Positions 8,842 to 19,055 of a stretch of 61,964 nt of DNA are shown one piece after another (within the stretch, counting starts at the first letter, position 1; the number at the start of each line of letters is the position of its first letter). The notes under the pieces are model-generated. The model made no database searches and was not told where the DNA came from. It was given only the letters and a program-made list of their open reading frames with translations. The position numbers and the translations under genes are program-made. The stretch is from Nostoc sp. CHAB 5834 (GTDB taxonomy: Bacteria > Cyanobacteriota > Cyanobacteriia > Cyanobacteriales > Nostocaceae): NCBI GenBank assembly GCA_020829485.1, contig JAIVFU010000010.1, positions 1-61,964 on the forward strand. The letters are read 5' to 3'.

Positions 8842-9084
8842 GTAGGGGCACGGCACTGCCTATAGGTGTCAACTTAAGCTAAAAATTGCTTATCTGTTGG
8901 CTTCCACGCCCGCCTGGGAATAAATTCCAAGGCTCATAGCTAAAGTCTACTGAAGTAGACTAAAGATTTTTAGGAATATTTAGTCTACTTCAGTAGACTT
9001 CAGCTATTAGCAAGGAACTTCAGTTCCTTGCGGGACATGGCTTTCACGTTAAGTTGACACCAATGGGCACTGCCGTGCCCCTAC
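8842..9084. mobile_element. MITE-like inverted-repeat element, copy 1
   Basis: The element is bounded by long inverted arms that begin GTAGGGGCACGGCACTGCC and end GGCACTGCCGTGCCCCTAC, continuing inward with GGTGTCAACTTA/TAAGTTGACACC. Inside are smaller hairpins such as AGTCTACTGAAGTAGACT, GGAACTTCAGTTCC and a CCACGCCCGCC segment. No ORF is present. A second copy in the opposite orientation lies at 24550-24758. Confidence 0.75.
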
Positions 9085-9119
9085 AGGTGTACCTCACGTA
9101 AACGATAACCGCTATACAG

Positions 9120-10646
9120 CTAAGGCAGAAGAGATGAAAGAATCGAATTGTGTTGAACCTTCTCTGCTTCCGCCCAAGCAAGGCACAACTGACGAAAACG
9201 ATCGCCCCGCACCTCAAAATTCGGGTACTGATCGAAACTCGCGCAAGCTGGAGATAGCAACACCACAGGCGCTTCATACTCCTTAGCTAATTCCGCCGCT
9301 CTCGGAACTGCCTTTTCCATCGTTTCCACAATTTCGTAAGAATAATACCCCACCTCTTGGAGACGTTGGGCAAATGTGGGTGCAGCAGAGCCAATCAATA
9401 ACACAGCAGCAGCTTTGGTTTGAATTTGTGCTAGCCAGCCAGTATCATCACCTGCTTTAGCTTCTCCACCAGCAATTAAAATCGCTGGACTATTAACGGA
9501 TGCTAAACCAACTTCGGCAGCATCATAGTTAGTAGCTTTGCTGTCGTTAATGAAATCAATACCTTCCCAAGTGCAGATATGCTCCAAACGATGAGCAACA
9601 CCGGGGAATTCATTAATTGCATGTGCGATCGCATCACGATTAATTCCCGCTAATCTTGCCGTTGCTACTGCCATTAAGAGATTTTGCTGGTTATGCTCTC
9701 CCACCATCCGCAAAGTAGATACTTTCACAATCGGTTCTGGTGCAGAGGTTGCAGTCAATTTTTCCACAACCCAGTCGTCCTCGATGTAAAAGCCTTTTTC
9801 GCTAATCAGTAAATCTTTTCCTTTGGCACTTGTCCAATAAGCATCAGGCCAAGCACTTAAGCCTTGCTGCCTCAAGTAGGCATCATCGCCATTGAACACT
9901 TGCAACTCTGACTGACGCAACAGCTTTGCTTTGATGTTGTAATAGTTCTCTAAAGTCTTATGGCGACTAAGATGATCCGGTGTAAAAGTCGTCCAAACAC
10001 CGATATGTGGCGCAAGAGAACTCGAAGACTCTACTTGATAACTGCTAATTTCCGCAATTACCCAATCAATATGATTTTGGATTTTAGGTCGCACCTTTGG
10101 TGCGCTTCCAGCGCAACTTGGATTTTGGATTGGAGTTACCCCACCTCTTTCCCTATCCCTCTGTCCCCTATCCCCTGTCCCCTGTTCCCTGCAAGATAAG
10201 GCAACTTCACTTGCAGCGTAGCCAATATTACCGCAGGCGGGTGCATTTAAGCCTGCTGCTTGAAAAATGGCAGCAATTAAAGCTGTGGTAGTAGTTTTGC
10301 CGTTAGTGCCTGTAATTCCTACCCAAGGTAGAGATTGCAAATTTCGCCAAGCGAGTTCCATTTCCCCAATGGTTTCAATACCTAATTGGCGTGCCTTGAT
10401 TAATACGGGAATATCCCAAGGCACGCCAGGACTAACGACTATTAATTGGGGTAAATTAGCACCATTCAATTCTAGGGATTGGCCTAGTTTCACGGTTATT
10501 TGCTCGGCAGCGAGTTCTTGTTGTTGTTGTAGGAGGGTTTCGGAGGTGTTGCTATCACTTAGCTCTACCTCCCAACCTTCCCGTTTCAACAATCTCGCCG
10601 CAGCAACACCGGACTTTCCCAATCCAATTACAGTAGCTCTGGACAT
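9120..10646 (-). CDS. murD: UDP-N-acetylmuramoylalanine--D-glutamate ligase
   Basis: This cytoplasmic Mur ligase adds D-glutamate to UDP-MurNAc-L-Ala during peptidoglycan precursor synthesis. It has an N-terminal Rossmann-like start (V-I-G-L-G-K-S-G), the ATP loop G-T-N-G-K-T-T-T at residues 113-120, the I-S-S-Y-Q-V-E-S segment, the central F-T-P-D-H-L and H-N-x-x-N motifs, and the C-terminal D-S-K-A-T-N block. At 508 residues it is about 50 longer than usual. The extra length sits at about residues 152-192, between A-S-E-V-A-L-S and [11 protein letters not shown], and is made of repeat DNA read in frame. All catalytic motifs are intact. The gene lies upstream of nothing obviously operonic. 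Confidence 0.95.
   Translation of the reverse strand: MSRATVIGLGKSGVAAARLLKREGWEVELSDSNTSETLLQQQQELAAEQITVKLGQSLELNGANLPQLIVVSPGVPWDIPVLIKARQLGIETIGEMELAWRNLQSLPWVGITGTNGKTTTTALIAAIFQAAGLNAPACGNIGYAASEVALSCREQGTGDRGQRDRERGGVTPIQNPSCAGSAPKVRPKIQNHIDWVIAEISSYQVESSSSLAPHIGVWTTFTPDHLSRHKTLENYYNIKAKLLRQSELQVFNGDDAYLRQQGLSAWPDAYWTSAKGKDLLISEKGFYIEDDWVVEKLTATSAPEPIVKVSTLRMVGEHNQQNLLMAVATARLAGINRDAIAHAINEFPGVAHRLEHICTWEGIDFINDSKATNYDAAEVGLASVNSPAILIAGGEAKAGDDTGWLAQIQTKAAAVLLIGSAAPTFAQRLQEVGYYSYEIVETMEKAVPRAAELAKEYEAPVVLLSPACASFDQYPNFEVRGDRFRQLCLAWAEAEKVQHNSILSSLLP
10071..10193 (-). repeat. In-frame repeat insertion inside murD
   Basis: The segment contains GATTTTGGATTTT units, a small hairpin GCACCTTTGGTGC and a run of CCCCTATCCCCTGTCC-type units. 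The same unit types occur between zwf and tal at about 45175-45285. The reading frame is preserved, adding roughly 41 residues of low-complexity, Arg/Gly/Pro-rich sequence to MurD just after the ATP loop domain start. Confidence 0.75.
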
Positions 10647-10730
10647 AGATTGCAGCAGAGTGTCCCTGGTTAAGCACTCCCTATAGTAGCGTCTATTCGC
10701 AAAAATTACACAACTTTTTGTTAACCTACG

Positions 10731-12881
10731 CTACAGATTTTTGACGATCGCCCCAAAGTCAGCTAAAACACGGGCATGATTACGAACTAATCCCAGTAAG
10801 TGTAATCGATTACGTTTAATTTCTGGATCGGAGTCCATAACTAAAACGCTATCTGGGCCATCAAAGAAGTTACTAACTGTCGGGGCAATTTTTCCTAGTG
10901 CTGCTACTAACAGTTGATAATTTCGTGTCTGCTGTGCTGCTGAAGAAAGCGGTACTGATTCGATTAAGGCATTATACAAAGCTGTCTCAGAAGGCTTTTG
11001 GAATAATTCTTGACGAACGACAGTTGTCGGTTCTAGCTGTTTTGTATCCAAATCCCCTTGGGCTGCTAATCGTGTGGAACGGTTAACAGTTTCGTAGATG
11101 TTATCTAAGGTACTGTCGTTGCGGATTTGTTGTAAGTATAAGGCGCGATCGCGGACATCCAATAAATCTTTTAATGCCCGTTCCGTGTATTCTGGGTCAT
11201 TTTCTCCCAAAACTGCATTTACCAAGTCGTAATCAATCTTTTCTTCTTGTAGTAAGGTGCGGATGCGTTGTAAAAAAAACTCTTCTAACGCTGCGGTTAA
11301 TGATGCCTGATCTTTGTGATATTTTGCTGCAAAATCTGTGGATATTTGCGCTAATAAATCATCTAAGTTTATCGGCAAATTATAAAACCAAGTAATTTTA
11401 ACTACAGCATTAGCCGCACGACGCAAAGCGAAGGGGTCAGAAGAACCGGAGGGAATTAAACCTAAACCAAAGATACTTACTAAAGTATCTAATCTATCTG
11501 CCAAGCCGACAATTTGACCTGTGAGGGTTTCGGGAAAATTATCACCGGCTCCCGTTGGCAAATAATGTTGATAAATTGCCTTTGCAACTTCGGCATCTTC
11601 ACCACTGGCTAAGGCATATTTTTCCCCCATAATGCCTTGCAATTCTGGGAACTCATACACCATTTGAGTAACCAAATCTGCTTTACATAATAAAGCAGCA
11701 CGTTGAATTTTTTGGCTTTGATTTTGGGCTAATTCTAATTGGGTGCTTATTTGCTCGGCAATCTTGACTACTCTATCTACCTTGGTACGCACCGAACCCA
11801 ATTCTTCTTGGAAAGTGACTTTTTCTAACTGTGGTAAAAAGCTTTCTAACGGCTTAGTTAAATCAGCTTCGTAGAAAAATCTGCCATCAGCTAATCTGGC
11901 ACGAATTACCCTTTCATTCCCGACTGCAACAATATCTGATTTTTGGGGATCAGCGTTAGAAATGGTGATGAAGTTGGGCAATAATTCTTGCTCAGAACTA
12001 TCTGGTTTGAATACAGGGAAATAACGCTGGTGAGTAACCATAACTTCAGTAATTACCTCAGTTGGTAATTCCAAAAATTCTGGTTCAAATTTACCGACAA
12101 CTGTAGAAGGATATTCTACAAGATTGGTTACTTCCTCTAACAAATCGGGGTAAATTACTGTATAGCCGCCTAAATTCTCTGCTACTGCCTTTACTTGCTC
12201 TTTGATAATATTTGCCCGTTCTTCTGGGTCAACGTTGACATAAGCAGACTTGAGGGCGGTAACATAATCAGTAGCTTGGGCAATTGTCACAGTATCAGGA
12301 TGTAAGACTCGATGACCTTGAGAAATGCGATCGCTCTGAATCGTTTTAGAACCATTCACTAATTCAAGAGGTAGCACCGTATCATCTAACAAAGCTACCA
12401 GCCAGCGAATTGGTCGGGAAAACCTCGCATCTCCATTGCCCCAACGCATCAACCGCTTACCTTCCAAACCCCAAATCCACTGGGGAATAAGTTCTGTCAA
12501 AATTTCTGCCACAGGACGACCAGGAATTCTTTTTTGCACAAACACAAATTCCCCTTTGTCAGTGGGGCAAAGGAACAGCGCGTCCATTTCCACGCCTTGC
12601 TTTTTGGCAAAACCGATAGCAGCAGCAGTAGGCTGACCATCTTTAAAGGCGGCTTGGGCGGGGGGCCCTTTAATTTCTTCTTCTCGGTCTGGTTGCTGGG
12701 ATGGTAGACCTTTAATCACTACCGCCAAACGCCGGGGAGTACCGTACACCTGGACACTTTCGCCCTTAAGGCTGTTTGCTTCCAGGCTTTGGGGAATCCG
12801 TTCCTGCCATTGCACTAAAGCATCACTGAGAAAACTTGCAGGTAGTTCTTCTGTACCAACTTCTAATAGAAACGCAGGCAT
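10731..12881 (-). CDS. glyS: Glycyl-tRNA synthetase beta subunit
   Basis: At 716 residues this matches the beta chain of the alpha2-beta2 bacterial GlyRS, which binds tRNA-Gly and supports aminoacylation by the alpha chain. The N-terminus [12 protein letters not shown] is diagnostic. Further family blocks include M-R-W-G-N at about 153, [10 protein letters not shown] and the HD-like core segment with [21 protein letters not shown]-type anticodon-binding end follows. The alpha subunit gene glyQ is not in the window. The gene is 84 bp from murD on the same strand and upstream of it, so co-transcription is possible. Confidence 0.96.
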   Translation of the reverse strand: MPAFLLEVGTEELPASFLSDALVQWQERIPQSLEANSLKGESVQVYGTPRRLAVVIKGLPSQQPDREEEIKGPPAQAAFKDGQPTAAAIGFAKKQGVEMDALFLCPTDKGEFVFVQKRIPGRPVAEILTELIPQWIWGLEGKRLMRWGNGDARFSRPIRWLVALLDDTVLPLELVNGSKTIQSDRISQGHRVLHPDTVTIAQATDYVTALKSAYVNVDPEERANIIKEQVKAVAENLGGYTVIYPDLLEEVTNLVEYPSTVVGKFEPEFLELPTEVITEVMVTHQRYFPVFKPDSSEQELLPNFITISNADPQKSDIVAVGNERVIRARLADGRFFYEADLTKPLESFLPQLEKVTFQEELGSVRTKVDRVVKIAEQISTQLELAQNQSQKIQRAALLCKADLVTQMVYEFPELQGIMGEKYALASGEDAEVAKAIYQHYLPTGAGDNFPETLTGQIVGLADRLDTLVSIFGLGLIPSGSSDPFALRRAANAVVKITWFYNLPINLDDLLAQISTDFAAKYHKDQASLTAALEEFFLQRIRTLLQEEKIDYDLVNAVLGENDPEYTERALKDLLDVRDRALYLQQIRNDSTLDNIYETVNRSTRLAAQGDLDTKQLEPTTVVRQELFQKPSETALYNALIESVPLSSAAQQTRNYQLLVAALGKIAPTVSNFFDGPDSVLVMDSDPEIKRNRLHLLGLVRNHARVLADFGAIVKNL

Positions 12882-13482
12882 ATAACACTGTTTTCAACTT
12901 TGCGTAGCTCAACTTTATCAGTTATTCTCAAGCGATCGCTCGTGATTTTTAACTAACTAGTAGTCCGCCAAGTCAACAATGCTTGGTTTGTAGCGATCGC
13001 TTGGGCGCTCAAATCAAGGACTAAAGTCCTTACTACGAACTTATTCACCCAATCATTGTTAGTGTGGTGGACTAAGCTAATCGTCATTCATCTTTCCAGA
13101 ATAATCCGCTTGTAGTAAGGGCTTCAGCCCTACCTTCATGCAACTTAAAAGCCGACTAGCTTACTAGTACTCTATCAAGCCAACTATGCTGGGTGAGACA
13201 CTTCTGAAACATCTCTTTTCTTCTCTCTCTGTGCCCTCTGCGCCTAATAAGGTTCGTTTTCATATTTGGCATTTGGCATTTCTGTGAATGCGTAAGTCCT
13301 AACTTAGATAGACTTGGCATTTTGTGTAAAACTTCACAAAAAAAGTATTTTACTTCATTGATTCATTATATCTACTACTGTAGTTTTATGCGGCATTTAC
13401 GTACAGATATTTCTATCGTAAGCTTAGTTTTGTTTGATGCACTGATATCTGCATCATTTCAATAAATTTTGGAGTTATAACC
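12882..13482. other. Gene-free spacer of 600 bp with repeat debris
   Basis: No supportable gene was seen. It holds HIP1 sites, an element with imperfect 21-bp inverted ends at 12961-12981 and 13054-13074 (TAGTCCGCCAAGTC... and its partner), the small palindromes GGACTAAAGTCC and GGGCTTCAGCCC, and a half copy of the TGCGTAAGTCCT end at about 13290-13301. The last 150 bp before 13483 are AT-rich and presumably contain the promoter of the PEP-CTERM gene. Confidence 0.6.
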
Positions 13483-14067
13483 ATGAAAAACATTTTCACC
13501 AAAATCGCCGCGATCGCAGCAACCACTGCTGCTTTTAGTGTTGTTGCTGCTGCTAACAACCCAGCCCAAGCTATTGAGTTGAACTTTAACTGGCTAGGTG
13601 ATGCTGGTTATTCAGCAACAGGTTCATTTAGCTACGACGAAACTACAGCACCTACAATTATTTCAGAAAGTGGTAGTGGAGCAACCAACTTTTTACAATC
13701 CTTGAATGTCTCCTTCTTAGATCCATCTAATAATCCTCTGGGAACTTATAACACCGTTACTGGTGGAGTGTCAGAATCTGGTTTCTTCAATTTCAACTTT
13801 GATACTTCCACTCAGACATTGTTTGGCCCCTTGAATCTAGGAGGAGGAATAGGTGTAATTGGAGAATACTTCTTTTCTGGAACGGTTGGCGACTTTTTGC
13901 GATTACGTCAGGATGTCGATCAACAGGGAACCTCAATCACACTAGATCAAAATTTTGGCTCTATTCAGGTATCTAAAGTCCCTGAACCTGCTTCTATGTT
14001 GGGTTTGCTAGCATTTGCTGCCTTGGGCGTAAGTTCGTCTTTGAAGAAAAAGCAAGCCTCTTGCTAA
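13483..14067 (+). CDS. PEP-CTERM sorting-domain protein
   Basis: The 194-residue product has a clear Sec signal peptide (K-N-I-F-T-K-I-A-A-I then an Ala-rich core, cleavage after A-Q-A near residue 30). At the end is the PEP-CTERM signature V-P-E-P-A-S followed by a hydrophobic stretch and K-K-K at about residues 167-191. Such proteins are exported and anchored or processed by an exosortase, usually together with exopolysaccharide production. A WcaI-like glycosyltransferase follows downstream, which fits loosely. The central part is a Gly/Ser/Asn-rich beta-type domain that I do not recognise. A GGAG ribosome-binding site lies about 9 nt before the ATG. Confidence 0.88.
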   Translation: MKNIFTKIAAIAATTAAFSVVAAANNPAQAIELNFNWLGDAGYSATGSFSYDETTAPTIISESGSGATNFLQSLNVSFLDPSNNPLGTYNTVTGGVSESGFFNFNFDTSTQTLFGPLNLGGGIGVIGEYFFSGTVGDFLRLRQDVDQQGTSITLDQNFGSIQVSKVPEPASMLGLLAFAALGVSSSLKKKQASC

Positions 14068-14119
14068 AAATTAGGGCTTTCTAGTGAGAGCTTGCCAAAT
14101 TTACTGAATCTCTATTCTA

Positions 14120-14148
14120 GCCGTACTAGTTCACTGAACTAGTACGGC
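14120..14148 (+). terminator. 29-nt near-perfect palindrome after the PEP-CTERM gene
   Basis: The arms GCCGTACTAGTTCA and TGAACTAGTACGGC are perfectly complementary around a single central C. It lies 53 bp after the stop at 14067. There is no T-run, so termination is possible but not shown. It could also be one more palindromic repeat. Confidence 0.4.
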
Positions 14149-14478
14149 CGCCTATCATTCCACCTAAATTGGTTCGTCATCAACAAAAATCGGCGGTAAT
14201 CCCATACCTTCAAGAGGGGTGTCCGGGATAGGCGTTCGCCGGATCTAGCCATTAGTCATTGGCACTAATAACTAGTGACTAATGACTTCGATTTCCCCAC
14301 CACTTAAAGTTGTGCGATGAGTTAACCACCATGTGCCAGTTTAAAGGGCGTAATGCGGGTTATATGCACGAGCTTGAATATGATGGTAAAATCCCTCAAG
14401 TATAAATTTAGGCATTAGTTCAGAAACAACCAGACCAAATATTGTCATGATCACTAGAAACTAAAACCTATGTCTAAA

Positions 14479-14623
14479 AGAGGATGTTTTAAAAGGGTCT
14501 TTTACTCTAATGGTTAACACAGCGAAGCATCTCAGTAAATAGCTGAAACCTTATATTTTCGTTGTAGTTTATCCAAGTCAGAACCAGAAAATTATACCTT
14601 CTGGAACTTTTAAAACGACCTCT
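14479..14623. mobile_element. Short IS/MITE remnant with AGAGGnnGTTTTAAAAG ends
   Basis: The left end AGAGGATGTTTTAAAAG and the right end CTTTTAAAACGACCTCT are imperfect inverted repeats about 145 bp apart. No transposase frame is recognisable between them. A similar end occurs at 31373. The rest of the 784-bp spacer 14068-14851 shows only a GACTAAT-type repeat hairpin near 14254-14287 and AT-rich DNA before the glycosyltransferase. Confidence 0.45.
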
Positions 14624-14851
14624 AATAACCTAAGTTATTTACACAAGGTGATATTTTAAATTTTAAGTGATTTATGCAGTACAAAAATCTTTGTTAAAAA
14701 CTACTAAAAAATTCATCAACAATGTTTAACACAATGTTAATGAAGTAAATTTATAAATTCAAATAACTAATAAAAGTAACAGCCCATACTGACTATCAAA
14801 GGAATAAATCCAATTACATCCGGCTGTCTTCACAAAATTCATAAATAGCTC

Positions 14852-16141
14852 ATGCACATTCTGATTTATTCCTACAACTATCATCCAGAGCCGATTGGTA
14901 TTGCTCCGTTAATGACTGAATTAGCAGAAGGACTAGTAAAGCGAGGTCACCAAGTGCGGGTGATTACGGGAATGCCCAACTATCCTCAGCGCGAAATTTA
15001 CGATGAGTATCGGGGTAAGTGGTACGTTACTGAACAAGCAAATGGCGTTACCATTCAACGAAGTTATCTGCGAATTAAGTCTAAACCTAATCTTATAGAT
15101 AGGCTATTACTAGAATTGAGCTTTGTTTTCACGAGCTTACCCCAAGGCTTTAAAGGCGCACGACCGGATGTGATTATCTTAACAGTTCCGCCTCTTTTCG
15201 GTACTTTACCAGTAACAATATTTGGTTGGTTATACAACTGCCCAGTAGTTCTGAATGTGCAAGATATTTTACCAGATGCTGCGGTACGTATCGGGCTATT
15301 GAAGAACAAGTGGATGATCCAAACTCTTGCAGCCCTAGAAAAATTTGCATATCGGTCTGCACACACTATTAGTGTCATTGCTGATGGGTTTCGTGAAAAT
15401 TTAGTGAATAAGGGAGTACCTGTTAATAAAATCGTTTGTATTCCCAATTGGGTGAATGTAAATTTTATCTGCCCCTTACCAAAACACAACAACTCTTGGA
15501 TATCTAGCCATCAACTTGATGGAAAATTTGTAGTACTTTATTCGGGCAATATTGCTTTAACGCAAGGTTTAGAAACAGTAATAGAAGCAGCAGTTTGCTT
15601 ACGTCATATCAAGGAGATTGTCTTTGTTATCGTTGGCGAATCAATAGCATTACAAAGGTTGCAGAAATATTGTCTTTTAAATGGAGCAGATAATGTTTTG
15701 TTGCTACCGTTGCAACCGCGAGAAAAACTACCAGAAATGCTAGCAGCATCTGATGTTGGGTTGATTGTGCAAAAGCGCAATGTGATTTCGTTCAATATGC
15801 CTTCAAAAATACCACTGCTATTGGCAAGTGGTCGCCCGATTGTGGGTTCAGTTCCCGCCACTGGTACTGCTGCAAAAGCAATCAAACTCAGTGGTGGTGG
15901 GATAATTGTTGAGCCAGAATCACCCGATGCAATGGCTGCTGCCGTGCATGATTTATATACTAATCCTACTCTAGGAACGAATCTAGGTAACGCAGGAAGA
16001 CAGTTTGCCGAAGAAAACTATTCCTTTGACCAAGCACTTAATCGGTATGAAGGGCTACTTTCTCATATTGTTGCTAACCGACAATCAACTGTAGGTAACT
16101 TGCCGAAATTAAATTCCAAGAAATCAGTTGTGGATGGTTGA
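14852..16141 (+). CDS. WcaI-like GT4 glycosyltransferase
   Basis: The 429-residue protein is a GT-B-fold glycosyltransferase of the WcaI (colanic-acid-type) group. It begins with the glycine/His-poor WcaI signature I-L-I-Y-S-Y-N-Y-H-P-E-P-I-G, followed by G-H-Q-V-R-V-I-T-G-M-P-N-Y-P. A middle segment L-N-V-Q-D-I-L-P-D is typical, and the C-terminal nucleotide-sugar domain has V-V-L-Y-S-G-N-I-A, then P-S-K-I-P-x-L-L-A-S-G-R-P and an acidic V-E-P-E-S-P. The likely role is adding a sugar during exopolysaccharide or cell-surface glycan synthesis at the cytoplasmic membrane face. It stands alone rather than in a polysaccharide cluster. Confidence 0.88.
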   Translation: MHILIYSYNYHPEPIGIAPLMTELAEGLVKRGHQVRVITGMPNYPQREIYDEYRGKWYVTEQANGVTIQRSYLRIKSKPNLIDRLLLELSFVFTSLPQGFKGARPDVIILTVPPLFGTLPVTIFGWLYNCPVVLNVQDILPDAAVRIGLLKNKWMIQTLAALEKFAYRSAHTISVIADGFRENLVNKGVPVNKIVCIPNWVNVNFICPLPKHNNSWISSHQLDGKFVVLYSGNIALTQGLETVIEAAVCLRHIKEIVFVIVGESIALQRLQKYCLLNGADNVLLLPLQPREKLPEMLAASDVGLIVQKRNVISFNMPSKIPLLLASGRPIVGSVPATGTAAKAIKLSGGGIIVEPESPDAMAAAVHDLYTNPTLGTNLGNAGRQFAEENYSFDQALNRYEGLLSHIVANRQSTVGNLPKLNSKKSVVDG

Positions 16142-16488
16142 TATGGCTGAATACTGGGTATTTTTTCCAAAAAGAGGATGCTTTCTTAATTAGCGAACAT
16201 TAAGCGACTAGTACACCACGCCAGAAATAGAGCAACCTTTTAAAATCCCTAAAAAGCTGATTCCATAATACTTTTGAATGCGTGATTTCCGCCTTGCGGT
16301 ACTAGGAGGACAAAACCGTAATTAGGAAAAATTAAATCACCCATTCGGGTGAGTTGAAAATCAACCGATCGGGTGACCTAAGTGTAGGAAGTTGAGACTC
16401 CTAAAAAATAGGAATCTAGAGAACACTGGTTTATTGCACGTCGTTCTTGATGAGGATAACTCGATGAAACTTGCAACGTTACTTAATC
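16142..16488. other. Spacer with small hairpins
   Basis: No convincing gene. There is a TCACCCATTCGGGTGA hairpin at 16337-16352 with a related CGGGTGA half site 24 nt further on, and a segment CCGCCTTGCGGTACTAGGA near 16289-16307 that recurs inverted near 25486-25504. A frame beginning near 16392 runs into the repeat element that follows and looks accidental. Confidence 0.4.
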
Positions 16489-16604
16489 AGGACTTACGCA
16501 AAATAATGGAAAAACGAACCGCAAAGGCGCATAGACACGAAGTGGCTTCCCGCAGGGTAGGACACAAAGGAATGAGAGTTTCAGAGAGTTATTGCGTAAG
16601 TCCT
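16489..16604. mobile_element. 116-bp MITE-like element with perfect 13-bp ends
   Basis: The ends AGGACTTACGCAA and TTGCGTAAGTCCT are perfect inverted repeats. The interior holds no functional frame. A solo copy of the same end lies near 13290-13301. The size and ends fit a non-autonomous transposable element, but flanking target duplication was not clear. Confidence 0.65.
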
Positions 16605-16807
16605 ATTAATAAAGCTGAGTTAACAGCGTAGGTATACTCCTAAGTCGAAGCCAGCTACGCGCAGCGTGTCGCAGACAAGCCTCTCTAAAAGTTGGCATTG
16701 CTCCATACTTTTCTCTTCCCTAAGATCAGTATTCACTACTACTTAAGAGCGATAAACTCATCTGTAACTTATTATTCATCTCATTTTTTATCTGGTTAAT
16801 AATGCAA

Positions 16808-16819
16808 GCAAGCACTTGC
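16808..16819. promoter_or_regulatory. Candidate TetR operator palindrome
   Basis: GCAAG-CA-CTTGC is a perfect 5-bp-arm palindrome ending 9 bp before the ATG of the TetR-like gene. TetR regulators often bind such sites over their own start. The assignment rests only on position and symmetry. Confidence 0.35.
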
Positions 16820-16827
16820 AAACGCTC

Positions 16828-17148
16828 ATGAAAAACTTAGCATCAAGGACGGCACAAACTCATGCACGCTTGATCAAGGCAGCAAATCAGGTGTTTGCAA
16901 CAACAGGTTTAACTGGAGTGACAACGCGACAAATTGCTCGTGTTGCTGCGGTCAATGAAGTAACTTTATTTCGTCATTTCCAGAACAAAGAGCAACTACT
17001 AGCTGCTGTGATTACCGAAGCGATCGCTTTACAAACAGAAGCTTTAGCCCATCACGACGACTGGATTCAAGACTTGTACATTGACCTCAAGAATTATGAC
17101 AAAAAAAGTTTTATAAATTACACTTTAAAAATGATTTTAGCTAAGTAA
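16828..17148 (+). CDS. TetR/AcrR-type regulator, C-terminally truncated
   Basis: The first 60 residues are a complete TetR N-terminal DNA-binding domain: the R-L-I-K-A-A-N-Q-V-F-A-T-T-G start, T-T-R-Q-I-A-R-V-A-A-V-N-E-V-T-L-F-R-H-F and K-E-Q-L-L. The product then stops at about 106 residues, whereas the family usually has about 190-210, so most of the ligand-binding and dimerisation domain is missing. The tail K-N-Y-D-K-K-S-F-I-N-Y looks like out-of-frame sequence. I chose the ATG at 16828; a TTG at 16816 lies inside the presumed operator. It sits just upstream of an RND efflux adaptor and pump in the same direction, the usual place of their repressor. The truncated form probably cannot respond to a ligand. 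Confidence 0.7.
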   Translation: MKNLASRTAQTHARLIKAANQVFATTGLTGVTTRQIARVAAVNEVTLFRHFQNKEQLLAAVITEAIALQTEALAHHDDWIQDLYIDLKNYDKKSFINYTLKMILAK

Positions 17149-17336
17149 TGTACTAAATAGCCATAATGTGCTAAACGATATTTATTTTAGGTGCTAGACA
17201 ACGTGAGCGATCGCCCAAATACCCAAATATATATTTATCACCAACATCAAGAAAAAAGGGTTAAAAAACTATTCAAACAATGCTTTAGCGAAGAGTAGAT
17301 TGCCCAAGTCTAAATCCACAAGACGAGAAACCGAAT

Positions 17337-18941
17337 ATGTCCCATTCTGAGTTCCCTGATTCTTCCCTACCCATTGAAACAGAACAGGCTTCTGTTAACG
17401 ATTCTAATCAAGAGTCGCAACCATTGCCAGAGCGATCGCCTAAACCACCTCAAAAACGGCGTTGGCCCCTGCTGTTGGGAATCATCCTATTAATTGCAGG
17501 TGTTGGTTTTGGTTGGCGTTGGTGGCAAACTACTAATGCTAGCAATGCACCACCGGGCGGGCCTACTGCTGGTCAACCTATGGCAATTCCCGTCAAGCTA
17601 GCGACTGTGGAAACTGAAACTGTGCAGGAAAGCTCAGAGTTTATTGGCTCCTTAGAAGCTCCACGTTCAGCAATCATCAAGCCACAGGTTGAAGGACGAG
17701 TAACCCAGATTTTCATCCAAGAGGGCAACCGTGTTCAACAAGGACAAGTTATTATTAGCCTGCAAAGTGATGATGTCCAAGCTCAATTATCACAAGCCAA
17801 AGGCGCACTAGAACAAGCCCAAGCACGTCTTGCTGAACTCCAAGCAGGTACGCGACGAGAAGAAGTTGCCCAAGCTAGAGCGCAGTTAGCCCAAGCCCAA
17901 GCTCGGTTTAGAGATGCCCAATCAGGATCGCAACCAGAAGAAATTGCTCAGGCTGAGGCTCAAATTCAGTCAGCTAAATCTGATGTAGAGCTAGCACAAT
18001 CACGAGCCAAGCGCTACGCACAATTGAGAAAAGAGGGTGCAGTTTCTCAAGATACCTTAGAAGGATATGTCAAAGAACAGCAAAGTGCTGAAGCTGCCCT
18101 TGTCGTAGCTCAGAAACGCCTAGACCAACTCCGCCAAAGGAGAAATTCTAGTATCACCGAGCTAGCTGGTGCCCTAGAACAACAGAAACAAAACTTAAGG
18201 CAACTAGAAAATGGTTCCCGCCCAGAAGAAATTGCCCAAGCGCGATCGCAAGTAACTCAAGCAGCAGCCCAAGTCCAAGCGGCCCAAGTCCAAGTACAAT
18301 ACACAAAAGTCGTTGCACCTTTCACTGGCATTGTTGGCGATATTCCCACAAAGGTGGGAGATTATGTAGAAAGAGCAGACCAACTCACTACACTTACTAG
18401 AAACGACTCTTTAGAACTCAATATAGGCATTCCCCTAGAAGAAGCCAAAAAACTGCGTTTGGGATTACCAGTGCAAATGCTGAACGCCCAAGGTCAACCC
18501 ACAGCAAGGGGTAAGGTGAGTTTCATCTCTCCAAATGCCAGTTCAGATTCGCAAACAGTTTTGGTAAAAGCCAACTTTGGTAATTCTAGAAATCAACTAA
18601 TCAATCGCCAGTCAGTCCAAACCAAAGTGATTTGGAACGAACGTCCAGGAATTTTAATTCCAGTTACAGCAATATCTCGGCTGGGTGGGGAAACTTTTGT
18701 GTTTGTGGCTGAAGCGCCAACAGAAAAAAAAGCTGAAGCGCCAGCACAAAAGAAAGCTGGAGCGCCATCTTTAGTTGCTCAACAAAAACCTGTGAAATTG
18801 GGAGTTATAGAGGGGAATAATTATCAAGTTATCGAAGGACTAAAAGCTGGAGACAAAATTGTTGTTTCCGGTATTCTCAATCTAACTAATGGCGCTCCCA
18901 TCACTCCTGCACCTGAAGAAGTAGGTAGTCGAAAGCTTTAG
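17337..18941 (+). CDS. RND efflux periplasmic adaptor (HlyD/AcrA family)
   Basis: The 534-residue protein links an inner-membrane RND pump to an outer-membrane channel. It has a Pro-rich cytoplasmic N-terminus, a membrane anchor at about residues 42-60, a split lipoyl domain (V-E-G-R-V-T-Q-I-F-I-Q-E-G-N-R-V near 115-130), and an unusually long alpha-helical hairpin with repeated P-E-E-I-A-Q-A-R-x-Q blocks. The second lipoyl half and beta-barrel follow. Near residues 459-478 an insert made of three 24-nt-spaced units (A-E-A-P-x-x-K-K) lengthens a surface loop. The pump gene begins 115 bp downstream. The spacer carries GGGGA-rich repeat DNA but no strong terminator, so an operon is likely. Confidence 0.93.
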   Translation: MSHSEFPDSSLPIETEQASVNDSNQESQPLPERSPKPPQKRRWPLLLGIILLIAGVGFGWRWWQTTNASNAPPGGPTAGQPMAIPVKLATVETETVQESSEFIGSLEAPRSAIIKPQVEGRVTQIFIQEGNRVQQGQVIISLQSDDVQAQLSQAKGALEQAQARLAELQAGTRREEVAQARAQLAQAQARFRDAQSGSQPEEIAQAEAQIQSAKSDVELAQSRAKRYAQLRKEGAVSQDTLEGYVKEQQSAEAALVVAQKRLDQLRQRRNSSITELAGALEQQKQNLRQLENGSRPEEIAQARSQVTQAAAQVQAAQVQVQYTKVVAPFTGIVGDIPTKVGDYVERADQLTTLTRNDSLELNIGIPLEEAKKLRLGLPVQMLNAQGQPTARGKVSFISPNASSDSQTVLVKANFGNSRNQLINRQSVQTKVIWNERPGILIPVTAISRLGGETFVFVAEAPTEKKAEAPAQKKAGAPSLVAQQKPVKLGVIEGNNYQVIEGLKAGDKIVVSGILNLTNGAPITPAPEEVGSRKL

Positions 18942-19055
18942 CTGAAGACGGGAGATGAGGGAGCCGGGGAAGCAGGGGGAGAAAGAATAACTAATGCCCC
19001 ATGCCCACTTGCCCTATGCCTAATATTAAATACCCAATGACCAATTTTTTAAACT

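Noticed and set aside
16392..16631. 79-residue frame upstream of the TetR-like gene
   Set aside because: Its second half is the MITE at 16489-16604 and the first part has no recognisable sequence.
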